Part shown: one piece after another, positions 1 through 9,779 of the stretch | How the letters are laid out: every line of letters begins with the position of its first letter | How positions within the stretch are numbered: position 1 is the stretch's first letter | Origin: Osmia lignaria lignaria | Lineage: Eukaryota > Arthropoda > Insecta > Hymenoptera > Megachilidae | Direction: 5' to 3' | Length of the DNA: 64,000 nucleotides | Assembly: GCF_051020975.1 (NCBI RefSeq) | Contig: NW_027478161.1 | Location: forward strand, 9,548,001 to 9,612,000 | Notes under the pieces: model-generated | Databases searched by the model: none | What the model was told of the DNA's origin: nothing | Seen by the model: only the letters and a program-made list of their open reading frames with translations | Made by a program: the position numbers and the translations under genes

Positions 1-119
1 ATCTCGAAAACTACGCTTCTGATCAAAAAATATCGTAGAACATAAATTGTAGGAAACATAATTCTCTACAAAAAAGGTTTCTTAACGTTTTGCCATAGCT
101 CGCTTCGTTTCCGAGATAT
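1..119 (+). repeat. Partial satellite monomer at left edge
   Basis: This is the last 119 bases of a monomer: the ATCTCGAAAAC end of the core, the TGATCA site, and a spacer of the AAATTGTAGG type. It carries the rare TATCGTAGAAC variant, also seen near 2930, 4218 and 6150, so the window opens inside a copy of the local duplication described for 2899-3420. The array continues to the left of the window. Confidence 0.95.
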
Positions 120-442
120 TTGCAGATTTATCTCAAGGGAAGGGGCCTGACGGACATACTTCGAGATATTTCTTCTTCTTGTTGTTCTTCTTCTGCACAG
201 CTAAGCTCGAAGTGGCATTTGCAGCTCGCAATAGTGCAGAGTTATCGCAAAGAAAGGGGCCACGGTGTTTCTGTATCTCTATTATGTTGGTGCGGCTTCG
301 GAACTTTTAAATATCTTGATATATCTCGAGAACTACGCATCTGATCAAAAAATATCATAGAACATAAAAAGTAGGATACTTAATTCTCTACAAAAAAGGT
401 CTCTTAACATTTTGCCATAGCTCGCTTCGTTTCCGAGATATT

Positions 443-475
443 TGCAGATTTATCTCAAGGGAAGGGGCCTGACGG
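443..475 (+). repeat. Intramonomer duplication, unit a
   Basis: The 33 bases starting TGCAGATTTATCTCAAGG align with bases 557-587. I count 28 matches over 31 aligned positions plus one 2-base gap. This is an ancient duplication inside the monomer at 114-bp spacing, present in essentially all monomers. Confidence 0.9.
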
Positions 476-490
476 ACATATTTCGAGATA

Positions 491-516
491 TTTCTTCTTC
501 TTGTTGTTCTTCTTCT
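491..516 (+). repeat. TTC/TTG trinucleotide tract in each monomer
   Basis: A purine-free top-strand stretch apart from two G bases, built from TTC and TTG triplets. It is the site of the 3-bp losses that give the 319-bp monomers at 36183, 36824, 58072 and 58713, where one GTT unit is missing, as expected for replication slippage. Confidence 0.9.
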
Positions 517-556
517 GCACAGCTAAGCTGGAAGTGGCATTTACAGCTCGCAATAG

Positions 557-587
557 TGCAGAGTTATCTCAAAGAAAGGGGCCACGG
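557..587 (+). repeat. Intramonomer duplication, unit b
   Basis: The 31 bases starting TGCAGAGTTATCTCAAAG are the partner of 443-475. The shared core includes TGCAGA, TTATCTCAA, AAGGGGCC and ACGG. It suggests the 322-bp monomer grew from a shorter ancestral unit of roughly 110 bp. A clear third copy was not found. Confidence 0.9.
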
Positions 588-666
588 TGTTTCCGTATCT
601 CTATTATGTTGGTGCGGCTTCGGAACTTTTAAATATCTCGATATATCTCGAAAACTACGCTTCTGA

Positions 667-763
667 TCAAAAAATATCATAGAACATAAATTGTAGGAAA
701 CATAATTCTCTACAAAAAACGTCTCTTAACATTTTGCCATAGATCGCTTCGTTTCCGAGATAT
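667..763 (+). repeat. A/T-rich spacer segment of the monomer; subtype-defining
   Basis: The last 97 or so bases of each monomer carry the linked variants that best define subtypes. Type A has AAAAAGTAGGAAACTTAATTC with GGTCTCTTAAC. Type B has AAAAAGTATGAAACCTAATTTTC with GGTCTGTTAAC (an HpaI site) and TTTTCCCATAG. Type C has GTAAATTGTAGGAAACATAA. Type D has AAATTATAGGAAACATAA with GGACTCTTAA. All contain CTACAAAAAAGG except variants. The types recur in fixed order, which reveals the higher-order structure. Confidence 0.9.
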
Positions 764-1499
764 TTGCAGATATATCTCAAGGGAAGGGGCCTAACGGACA
801 TATTTCGAGATATTTCTTCTTCTTGTTGTTCTCCTTCTGCACAGCTAAGCTGGAAGTGGCATTTGCGGCTCGCACTAGTGCAGAGGTACCTCAAAGAAAG
901 GGGCCACGGTGTTTCTGTATCTCTATTATGTTGGTGCAGCTTCGGAACTTTTAAATATCTTGATATATCTCGAGAACTACGCATCTGATCAAAAAATATC
1001 ATGGATCATAAAAAGTGGAAAACGTAATTCTCTACAAAAAAGGTCTCTTAACATTTTGCCATAGCTCGCTTCGTTTCCGAGATATTTGCAGATTTATCTC
1101 AAGGGAAGGTGCCTGACGGACATACTTCGAGATATTTCTTCTTCTTGTTGTTCTTCTTCTGCACAGCTAAGCTGGAAGTGGCATTTGCAGCTCGCAATAG
1201 TGCAGAGTTATCTCAAAGAAAGGGGCCACGGTGTTTCTGTATCTCTATTATGTTGGTGCGGCTTCGGAACTTTTAAATATCTCGATGTATCTCGAGAACT
1301 ACGCATCTGATCAAAAAATATCATAGAACATAAAAAGTAGGAAACTTAATTCTCTACAAATAAGGTCTCTTAACATTTTGCCATAGCTCGCTTCGTTTCC
1401 GAGATATTTGCAGATTTATCTCAAGGGAAGGGGCCTGACGGACATATTTCGAGATATTTCTTCTTCTTGTTGTTCTTCTTCTGCACAGCTAAGCTGGAA

Positions 1500-3050
1500 G
1501 TGGCATTTGCAGCTCGCAATAGTGCAGAGTTATCTCAAAGAAAGGGGCCACGGTGTTTCTGTACCTCTATTATGTTGCTGCAGCTTCGGAGCTTTTAAAT
1601 ATCTTGATATATCTCGAGAACTACGCATCTGATCAAAAAATATCATACAAGATAAAAAGTAGGAAACTTAATTCTCCACAAAAAAGGTCTCTTAACGTTT
1701 TGCCATAGCTCGCTTCGTTTCCGAGATATTTGCAGATTTATCTCAAGGGAAGGGGCCTGACGGACATATTTCGAGATATTTCTTCTTCTTGTTGTTCTTC
1801 TTCTGCACAGGTAAGCTGGAAGTGGCATTTGCAGCTCGCAATAGTGCAGAGTTATCTCAAAGAAAGAGGCCGCGGTGTTTCTGTACCTCTATTATGTTGG
1901 TGCAGCTTCGGAACTTTTAAATATCTTGATATATCTCGAGAACTACGCATCTGATCAAAAAATATCATAGAACATAAAAAGTAGGAAACCTAATTTTCTA
2001 CAAAAAAGGTCTGTTAACATTCTGCCGTAGCTCGCTTCGTTTCCGAGATATTTGCAGATTTATCTCAAGGGAAGGGGCCTGACGGACATATTTCGAAATA
2101 TTTCTTATTCTGGTTGTTCTTCTTCTGCACAGCTAAGCTGGAAGTGGCATTTGCAGCTCGCAATAGTGCAGAATGATCTCAAAGAAAGGGGCCACGGTGT
2201 TTCTGTACCTCTATTATGTTGGTGCAGCTTCGGAACTTTTAAATATCTTGATATATCTCGAGAACTACGCATCTGATCAAAAAATATCATAGAAGATAAA
2301 AAGTAGGAAACTTAATTCTCTACAAAAAAGGTCGCCTAACATTTTGCCGTAGCTCGCTTCGTTTCCGAGATATTTGCAGATTTATCTCAAGGGAAGGGGC
2401 CTAACGGACATATTTCGAGATATTTCTTCTTCTTGTTGTTCTTCTTCTGCACAGCTAAGCTGGAAGTGGCATTTGCAGCTCGCAATAGTGCAGAGTTATC
2501 CCAAAGAAAGGGGCCACGGTGTTTCTGTATCTCTATTATGTTGGTGCGGCTTCGGAACTTTTAAATATCTCGATATATCTCGAAAACTACGCTTCTGATC
2601 AAAAAATATCATAGGACATAAATTGTAGGAAACATAATTCTCTACAAAAAAGGTCTCTTAACGTTTTGCCATAGCTCGCTTCGTTTCCGAGATATTTGCA
2701 GATTTATCTCAAGGGAAGGGGCCTGACGGACATACTTCGAGATATTTCTTCTTCTTGTTGATGTTCTTCTGCACAGCTAAACTGGAAGTGGCATTTCCAG
2801 CTCGCAATAGTGCAGAGGTATCCCAAAGAAAGGGGCCACGGTGTTTCTGTATCTCTATTATGTTGGTGCGGCTTCGGAACTTTTAAATATCTCGATATAT
2901 CTCGAAAACTACGCTTCTGATCAAAAAATATCGTAGAACATAAATTGTAGGAAACATAATTCTCTACAAAAAAGGTGTCTTAACGTTTTGCCATAGCTCG
3001 CTTCGTTTCCGAGATATTTGCAGATTTATCTCAAGGGAAGGGGCCTGACG
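1500..3050 (+). repeat. 10-monomer-offset duplication, left copy
   Basis: This matches 4720-6270 at offset 3,220 bp. Shared private markers in order are CACAGGTAAGC (near 1808 and 5028), CGAAATATTTCTTATTC with TGGTTG (near 2095 and 5315), CAGAATGATCTC, TATCCCAAAG, AGGACATAAATTG, and a stop-creating TTGATGTTC (near 2759 and 5979). Some later point changes separate the copies, for example CCGCGG versus CCACGG. Ends are approximate. Confidence 0.8.
2696..3017 (+). repeat. Monomer with TTGATGTTC variant
   Basis: The trinucleotide tract has TTGTTGATGTTC. The same variant marks 3984-4305 and 5916-6237, so the three are recent relatives. It also introduces a stop into the recurring short open frame. 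Confidence 0.9.
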
Positions 3051-3983
3051 GACATACTTCGAGATATTTCTTCTTCTTGTTGTTCTTCTTCTGCACAGCT
3101 AAGCTCGAAGTGGCATTTGCAGCTCGCAATAGTGCAGAGTTATCGCAAAGAAAGGGGCCACGGTGTTTCTGTATCTCTATTATGTTGGTGCGGCTTCGGA
3201 ACTTTTAAATATCTTGATATATCTCGAGAACTACGCATCTGATCAAAAAATATCATAGAACATAAAAAGTAGGATACTTAATTCTCTACAAAAAAGGTCT
3301 CTTAACATTTTGCCATAGCTCGCTTCGTTTCCGAGATATTTGCAGATTTATCTCAAGGGAAGGGGCCTGACGGACATATTTCGAGATATTTCTTCTTCTT
3401 GTTGTTCTTCTTCTGCACAGCTAAGCTCGAAGTGGCATTTGCAGCTCGCAATAGTGCAGAGTTATCTCAAAGAAAGGGGCCACGGTGTTTCTGTATCTCT
3501 ATTATGTTGGTGCGGCTTCGGAACTTTTAAATATCTTGATATATCTCGAGAACTACGCATCTGATCAAAAAATATCATAGAACATAAAAAGTAGGAAACC
3601 TAATTTTCTACAAAAAAGGTCTGTTAACATTTTCCCATAGCTCGCTTCGTTTCCGAGATATTTGCAGATTTATCTCAAGGGAAGGGGCCTGACGGACATA
3701 TTTCGAGATATTTCTTCTTCTTGTTGTTCTTCTTCTGCACAGCTAAGCTGGAAGTGGCATTTGCAGGTCGCAATAGTGCAGAGTTATCCCAAAGAAAGGG
3801 GCCACGGTGTTTCTGTATCTCTATTATGTTGGTGCGGCTTCGGAACTTTTAAATATCTCGATATATCTCGAAAACTACGCTTCTGATCAAAAAATATCAT
3901 AGGACATAAATTGTAGGAAATATAATTCTCTACAAAAAAGGTCTCTTAATGTTTTGCCATAGCTCGCTTCGTTTCCGAGATAT

Positions 3984-4305
3984 TTGCAGATTTATCTCAA
4001 GGGAAGGGGCCTGACGGACATACTTCGAGATATTTCTTCTTCTTGTTGATGTTCTTCTGCACAGCTAAACTGGAAGTGGCATTTCCAGCTCGCAATAGTG
4101 CAGAGGTATCCCAAAGAAAGGGGCCACGGTGTTTCTGTATCTCTATTATGTTGGTGCGGCTTCGGAACTTTTAAATATCTCGATATATCTCGAAAACTAC
4201 GCTTCTGATCAAAAAATATCGTAGAACATAAATTGTAGGAAACATAATTCTCTACAAAAAAGGTTTCTTAACGTTTTGCCATAGCTCGCTTCGTTTCCGA
4301 GATAT
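3984..4305 (+). repeat. Monomer with TTGATGTTC variant
   Basis: Relative of 2696 at offset 1,288 bp, with private AGGAAATATAATT and TCTTAATGTTTTG in the spacer just upstream. Confidence 0.9.
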
Positions 4306-4719
4306 TTGCAGATTTATCTCAAGGGAAGGGGCCTGACGGACATACTTCGAGATATTTCTTCTTCTTGTTGTTCTTCTTCTGCACAGCTAAGCTGGAAGTG
4401 GCATTTGCAGCTCGCAATAGTGCAGAGTTATCTCAAAGAAAGGGGCCACGGTGTTTCTGTATCTCTATTATGTTGGTGCGGCTTCGGAACTTTTAAATAT
4501 TTCGGTATATCTCGAAAACTACGCTTCTGATCAAAAAATATCATAGAACATAAATTATAGGAAACATAATTCTCTACAAAAAAGGACTCTTAAGATTTTG
4601 CCATAGCTCGCTTCGTTTCCGAGATATTTGCAGAGTTATCTCAAGGGAAGGGGCCTGACGGACATACTTCGAGATATTTCTTCTTCTTGTTGTTCTTCTT
4701 CTGCACAGCTAAGCTGGAA

Positions 4720-6270
4720 GTGGCATTTGCAGCTCGCAATAGTGCAGAGTTATCTCAAAGAAAGGGGCCACGGTGTTTCTGTACCTCTATTATGTTGCTG
4801 CAGCTTCGGAGCTTTTAAATATCTTGATATATCTCGAGAACTACGCATCTGATCAAAAAATATCATAGAAGATAAAAAGTAGGAAACTTAATTCTCCACA
4901 AAAAAGGTCTCTTAACGTTTTGCCATAGCTCGCTTCGTTTCCGAGATATTTGCAGATTTATCTCAAGGGAAGGGGCCTGACGGACATATTTCGAGATATT
5001 TCTTCTTCTTGTTGTTCTTCTTCTGCACAGGTAAGCTGGAAGTGGCATTTGCAGCTCGCAATAGTGCAGAGTTATCTCAAAGAAAGAGGCCACGGTGTTT
5101 CTGTACCTCTATTATGTTGGTGCAGCTTCGGAACTTTTAAATATCTTGATATATCTCGAGAACTACGCATCTGATCAAAAAATATCATAGAACATAAAAA
5201 GTAGGAAACCTAATTTTCTACAAAAAAGGTCTGTTAACATTCTGCCGTAGCTCGCTTCGTTTCCGAGATATTTGCAGATTTATCTCAAGGGAAGGGGCCT
5301 GACGGACATATTTCGAAATATTTCTTATTCTGGTTGTTCTTCTTCTGCACAGCTAAGCTGGAAGTGGCATTTGCAGCTCGCAATAGTGCAGAATGATCTC
5401 AAAGAAAGGGGCCACGGTGTTTCTGTACCTCTATTATGTTGGTGCAGCTTCGGAACTTTTAAATATCTTGATATATCTCGAGAACTACGCATCTGATCAA
5501 AAAATATCATAGAAGATAAAAAGTAGGAAACTTAATTCTCTACAAAAAAGGTCGCCTAACATTTTGCCGTAGCTCGCTTCGTTTCCGAGATATTTGCAGA
5601 TTTATCTCAAGGGAAGGGGCCTAACGGACATATTTCGAGATATTTCTTCTTCTTGTTGTTCTTCTTCTGCACAGCTAAGCTGGAAGTGGCATTTGCAGCT
5701 CGCAATAGTGCAGAGTTATCCCAAAGAAAGGGGCCACGGTGTTTCTGTATCTCTATTATGTTGGTGCGGCTTCGGAACTTTAAAATATCTCGATATATCT
5801 CGAAAACTACGCTTCTGATCAAAAAATATCATAGGACATAAATTGTAGGAAACGTAATTCTCTACAAAAAAGCTCTCTTAACGTTTTGCTATAGCTCGCT
5901 TCGTTTCCGAGATATTTGCAGATTTATCTCAAGGGAAGGGGCCTGACGGACATACTTCGAGATATTTCTTCTTCTTGTTGATGTTCTTCTGCACAGCTAA
6001 ACTGGAAGTGGCATTTCCAGCTCGCAATAGTGCAGAGGTATCCCAAAGAAAGGGGCCACGGTGTTTCTGTATCTCTATTATGTTGGTGCGGCTTCGGAAC
6101 TTTTAAATATCTCGATATATCTCGAAAACTACGCTTCTGATCAAAAAATATCGTAGAACATAAATTGTAGGAAACATAATTCTCTACAAAAAAGGTTTCT
6201 TAACGTTTTGCCATAGCTCGCTTCGTTTCCGAGATATTTGCAGATTTATCTCAAGGGAAGGGGCCTGACG
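4720..6270 (+). repeat. 10-monomer-offset duplication, right copy
   Basis: Partner of 1500-3050. It differs by a few substitutions, such as CTTTAAAATATC near 5780 and AAGCTCTCTTAACG near 5870. Its right part, from 6238, starts the pair of monomers that is seen again at 17186. Confidence 0.8.
5916..6237 (+). repeat. Monomer with TTGATGTTC variant
   Basis: Relative of 2696 at offset 3,220 bp. The upstream spacer has GTTTTGCTATAGC. Confidence 0.9.
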
Positions 6271-6900
6271 GACATACTTCGAGATATTTCTTCTTCTTGT
6301 TGTTCTTCTTCTGCACAGCTAAGCTGGAAGTGGCATTTGCAGCTCGCAATAGTGCAGAGTTATCTCAAAGAAAGAGGCCACGGTGTTTCTGTACCTCTAT
6401 TATGTTGGTGCAGCTTCGGAACTTTTAAATATCTTGATATATCTCGAGAACTACGCATCTGATCAAAAAATATCATAGAACATAAAAAGTAGGAAACCTA
6501 ATTTTCTACAAAAAAGGTCTCTTAACATTCTGCCGTAGCTCGCTTCGTTTCCGAGATATTTGCAGATTTATCTCAAGGGAAGGGGCCTGACGGACATATT
6601 TCGAAATATTTCTTATTCTTGTTGTTCTTCTTCTGCACAGCTAAGCTGGAAGTGGCATTTGCAGCTCGCAATAGTGCAGAGTTATCTCAAAGAAAGGGGC
6701 CACGGTGTTTCTGTACCTCTATTATGTTGGTGCAGCTTCGGAGCTTTTAAATATCTTGATATATCTCGAGAACTACGCATCTGATCAAAAAATATCATAG
6801 AAGATAAAAAGTAGGAAACTTAATTCTCTACAAAAAAGGTCTCCTAACATTTTGCCATAGCTCGCTTCGTTTCCGAGATATTTGCAGATTTATCTCAAGG
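6238..6900 (+). repeat. Two-monomer segment shared with 17186-17850
   Basis: The monomers at 6238 and 6560 carry CATACTTCGAG, GTACCTCTATTATG, CGAAATATTTCTTATTCTTG and the spacer AGAAGATAAAAAG with GGTCTCCTAAC. The same set occurs in the same order at 17186 and 17508 (offset 10,948 bp, 34 monomers), and the second of them again at 41007. It is therefore a third copy of the left end of the large duplication. Confidence 0.75.
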
Positions 6901-7203
6901 GAAGGGGCCTAACGGACATATTTCGAGATATTTCTTCTTCTTGTTGTTCTTCTTCTGCACAGCTAAGCTGGAAGTGGCATTTGCAGCTCGCAATAGTGCA
7001 GAGTTATCTCAAAGAAAGGGGCCACGGTGTTTCTGTATCTCTATTATGTTGGTGCGGCTTCGGAACTTTTAAATATTTCGGTATATCTCGAAAACTACGC
7101 TTCTGATCAAAAAATATCATAGAACATAAATTATAGGAAACATAATTCTCTACAAAAAAGGACTCTTAACATTTTGCCATAGCTCGCTTCGTTTCCGAGA
7201 TAT

Positions 7204-7525
7204 TTGCAGATTTATTTCAAGGGAAGGGTCCTGACGGACATATTTCGAGATATTTCTTCTTCTTGTCGTTCTTCTTCTGCACAGCTAAACTGGAAGTGGC
7301 ATTTGCAGCTCGCAATAGTGCAGAGTTATCTCAAAGAAAGAGGCCACGGTGTTTCTGTATCTCTATTATGTTGGTGCGGCTTCGGAACTTTTAAATATCT
7401 TGATATATCTTGAGAACTACGCATCTGATCGAAAAATATCATAGAACATAAAAAGTAGGAAACTTAATTCTCTACAAAAAACGTCTCTTAACATTTTGCC
7501 ATAGCTCGCTTCGTTTCCGAGATAT
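7204..7525 (+). repeat. Monomer with TATCTTGAGAAC variant
   Basis: It carries GATTTATTTCAAGG, TTGTCGTTC and a TCTTGAGAAC change that removes the CTCGAG site and ends the short open frame early. The spacer has GATCGAAAAATATC, which loses the TGATCA site. Confidence 0.9.
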
Positions 7526-9779
7526 TTGCAGATTTATCTCAAGGGAAGGGGCCTGACGGACATATTTCGAGACATTTCTTCTTCTTGTTGTTCCTCTTCT
7601 GCACAGCTAAGCTGGAAGTGGCATTTGCAGGTCGCAATAGTGCAGAGTTATCTCAAAGAAAGGGGCCACGGTGTTTCTGTATCTCTATTATGTTGGTGCG
7701 GCTTCGGAACTTTTAAATATCTCGATATATCTCGAAAACTACGCTTCTGATCAAAAAATATCATAGAACGTAAATTGTAGGAAACATAATTCTCTACAAA
7801 AAAGGTCTCTTAACATTTTGCCATAGCTCGCTTCGTTTCCGAGATATTTGCAGATTTATCTCAAGGGAAGGGGCCTGACGGACATATTTCGAGATATTTC
7901 TTCTTCTTGTTGTTCTTCTTCTGCACAGCTAAGCTGGAAGTGGCATTTGCAGCGCGCAATAGTGCAGAGTTATCTCAAAGAAAGAGGCCACGGTGTTTCT
8001 GTATCTCTATTATGTTGGTGCGGCTTCGGAACTTTTAAACATCTCGATATATCTCGAAAACTACGCTTCTGATCAAAAAATATCAGAGAACGTAAATTGT
8101 AGGAAACATAATTCTCTACAAAAAAGGTCTCTTAACATTTTGCCATAGCTCGCTTCGTTTCCGAGATATTTGCAGATTTATCTCAAGGGAAGGGTCCTGA
8201 CGGACATATTTCGGGATATTTCTTCTTCTTGTTGTTCTTCTTCTGCACAGCTAAACTGGAAGTGGCATTTCCAGCTCGCAATAGTGCAGAGTTATCTCAA
8301 AGAAAGGGGCTACGGTGTTTCTGTATCTCTATTATGTTGGTGCGGCTTCGGAACTTTTAAATATCTTGATATATCTCGAGAACTACGCATCTGATCGAAA
8401 AATATCATAGAACATAAAAAGTAGGAAACTTAATTCTCTACAAAAAACGTCTCTTAACATTTTGCCATAGCTCGCTTCGTTTCCGAGATATTTGCAGATT
8501 TATCTCAAGGGAAGGGGCCTGACGGACATATTTCGAGATATTTCTTCTTCTTGTTGTTCTTCTTCTGCACAGCTAAGCTGGAAGTGGCATTTGCAGGTCG
8601 CAATAGTGCAGAGTTATCTCAAAGAAAGGGGCCACGGTGTTTCTGTATCTCTATTATGTTGGTGCGGCTTCGGAACTTTTAAATATCTCGATATATCTCG
8701 AAAACTACGCTTCTGATCAAAAAATATCATAGAACATAAATTATAGGAAACATAATTCTCTACAAAAAAGGACTCTTAACATTTTGCCATAGCTCGCTTC
8801 GTTTCCGAGATATTTGCAGATTTATCTCAAGGGAAGGGTCCTGACGGACATATTTCGGGATATTTCTTCTTCTTGTTGTTCTTCTTCTGCACAGCTAAAC
8901 TGGAAGTGGCATTTCCAGCTCGCAATAGTGCAGAGTTATCTCAAAGAAAGGGGCTACGGTGTTTCTGTATCTCTATTATGTTGGTGCGGCTTCGGAACTT
9001 TTAAATATCTTGATATATCTCGAGAACTACGCATCTGATCGAAAAATATCATAGAACATAAAAAGTAGGAAACTTAATTCTCTACAAAAAACGTCTCTTA
9101 ACGTTTTGCCATAGCTCGCTTCGTTTCCGAGATATTTGCAGATATATCTCAAGGGAAGGGGCCTGACGGACATATTTCGAGATATTTCTTCTTCTTGTTG
9201 TTCTTCTTCTGCACAGCTAAGCTGGAAGTGGCATTTGCAGGTCGCAATAGTGCAGAGTTATCTCAAAGAAAGGGGCCACGGTGTTTCTGTATCTCTATTA
9301 TGTTGGTGCGGCTTCGGAACTTTTAAATATCTCGATATATCTCGAAAACTACGCTTCTGATCAAAAAATATCATAGAACATAAATTATAGGAAACATAAT
9401 TCTCTACAAAAAAGGACTCTTAACATTTTGCCATAGCTCGCTTCGTTTCCGAGATATTTGCAGATTTATCTCAAGGGAAGGGTCCTGACGGACATATTTC
9501 GGGATATTTCTTCTTCTTGTTGTTCTTCTTCTGCACAGCTAAACTGGAAGTGGCATTTCCAGCTCGCAATAGTGCAGAGTTATCTCAAAGAAAGGGGCTA
9601 CGGTGTTTCTGTATCTCTATTATGTTGGTGCGGCTTCGGAACTTTTAAATATCTTGATATATCTCGAGAACTACGCATCTGATCGAAAAATATCATAGAA
9701 CATAAAAAGTAGGAAACTTAATTCTCTACAAAAAACGTCTCTTAACATTTTGCCATAGCTCGCTTCGTTTCCGAGATAT
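7526..9779 (+). repeat. Higher-order repeat unit, seven-monomer version (2,254 bp)
   Basis: It starts with the GAGACATTTC monomer, followed by the GCGCGC monomer with TTTTAAACATC, and then alternating monomers. It equals the pentamer of 9780-11389 plus one additional alternating dimer (644 bp). Confidence 0.8.

Larger units (their letters stand above)
475..649. repeat. Inverted pair of CGAGATAT-containing arms within the monomer
   Basis: Bases 475-493 (GACATATTTCGAGATATTT) and 631-649 are reverse complements at 17 of 19 positions, separated by 137 bases. The octamer CGAGATAT occurs directly at 434-441 and 484-491 (50 bp apart) and inverted at 633-640 and 643-650 (10 bp apart). The full arm is present only in monomers ending ATATCTCGATATATCTCGAAAA. 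The other main class has CTTGATATATCTCGAG and keeps only one inverted box. A binding site or a hairpin is possible but unproven. Confidence 0.75.
442..763 (+). repeat. Reference satellite monomer (322 bp)
   Basis: A convenient full monomer for describing internal structure. In order it holds a TTGCAG box, first copy of an internal 31-33 bp duplication, a CGAGATAT box, a TTC/TTG trinucleotide tract, the variable GCAGCTCGC site, second copy of the internal duplication, a GTGCGGCTTCGGAAC segment, two inverted CGAGATAT boxes, a TGATCA (BclI) site, an A/T-rich spacer with an A6 run, and a conserved segment GCTCGCTTCGTTTCCGAG leading into the next monomer. The choice of phase is arbitrary. Confidence 0.95.
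120..7203 (+). repeat. Array segment 1: mixed monomers with overlapping local duplications
   Basis: Twenty-two monomers of several subtypes. Three local repeats overlap here: 1-520 recurs at 2899-3420 (offset 2,898 bp, 9 monomers), 1.5-3.05 kb recurs at 4.7-6.3 kb (offset 3,220 bp, 10 monomers), and about 2.48-2.93 kb recurs at 3.77-4.22 kb (offset 1,288 bp, 4 monomers). All offsets are whole multiples of 322. This stretch holds only satellite. Confidence 0.85.

Noticed and set aside
425..442. CENP-B box in GCTTCGTTTCCGAGATAT
   Set aside because: Only the first part, CTTCGTT, resembles the human box. The required A and CGGG positions of the core pattern are not met.
491..516. Simple sequence microsatellite or mirror-repeat triplex site
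   Set aside because: The TTC/TTG tract is only about 26 bases and is interrupted by G; it slips occasionally but does not expand. No clear mirror symmetry strong enough to claim a triplex.
667..1002. Longer reverse-strand open frame of 111 codons and similar minus-strand frames near 1643, 4863, 5607, 32909 and 54798
   Set aside because: They are antisense readings of the same repeat that stay open by chance in a few monomers and are not shared by most monomers.
1804..1816. Splice donor CAGGTAAG in the monomers at 1730 and 4950
   Set aside because: A single-base variant of CAGCTAAG in two related monomers, with no exon, no coding context and no paired acceptor of interest.
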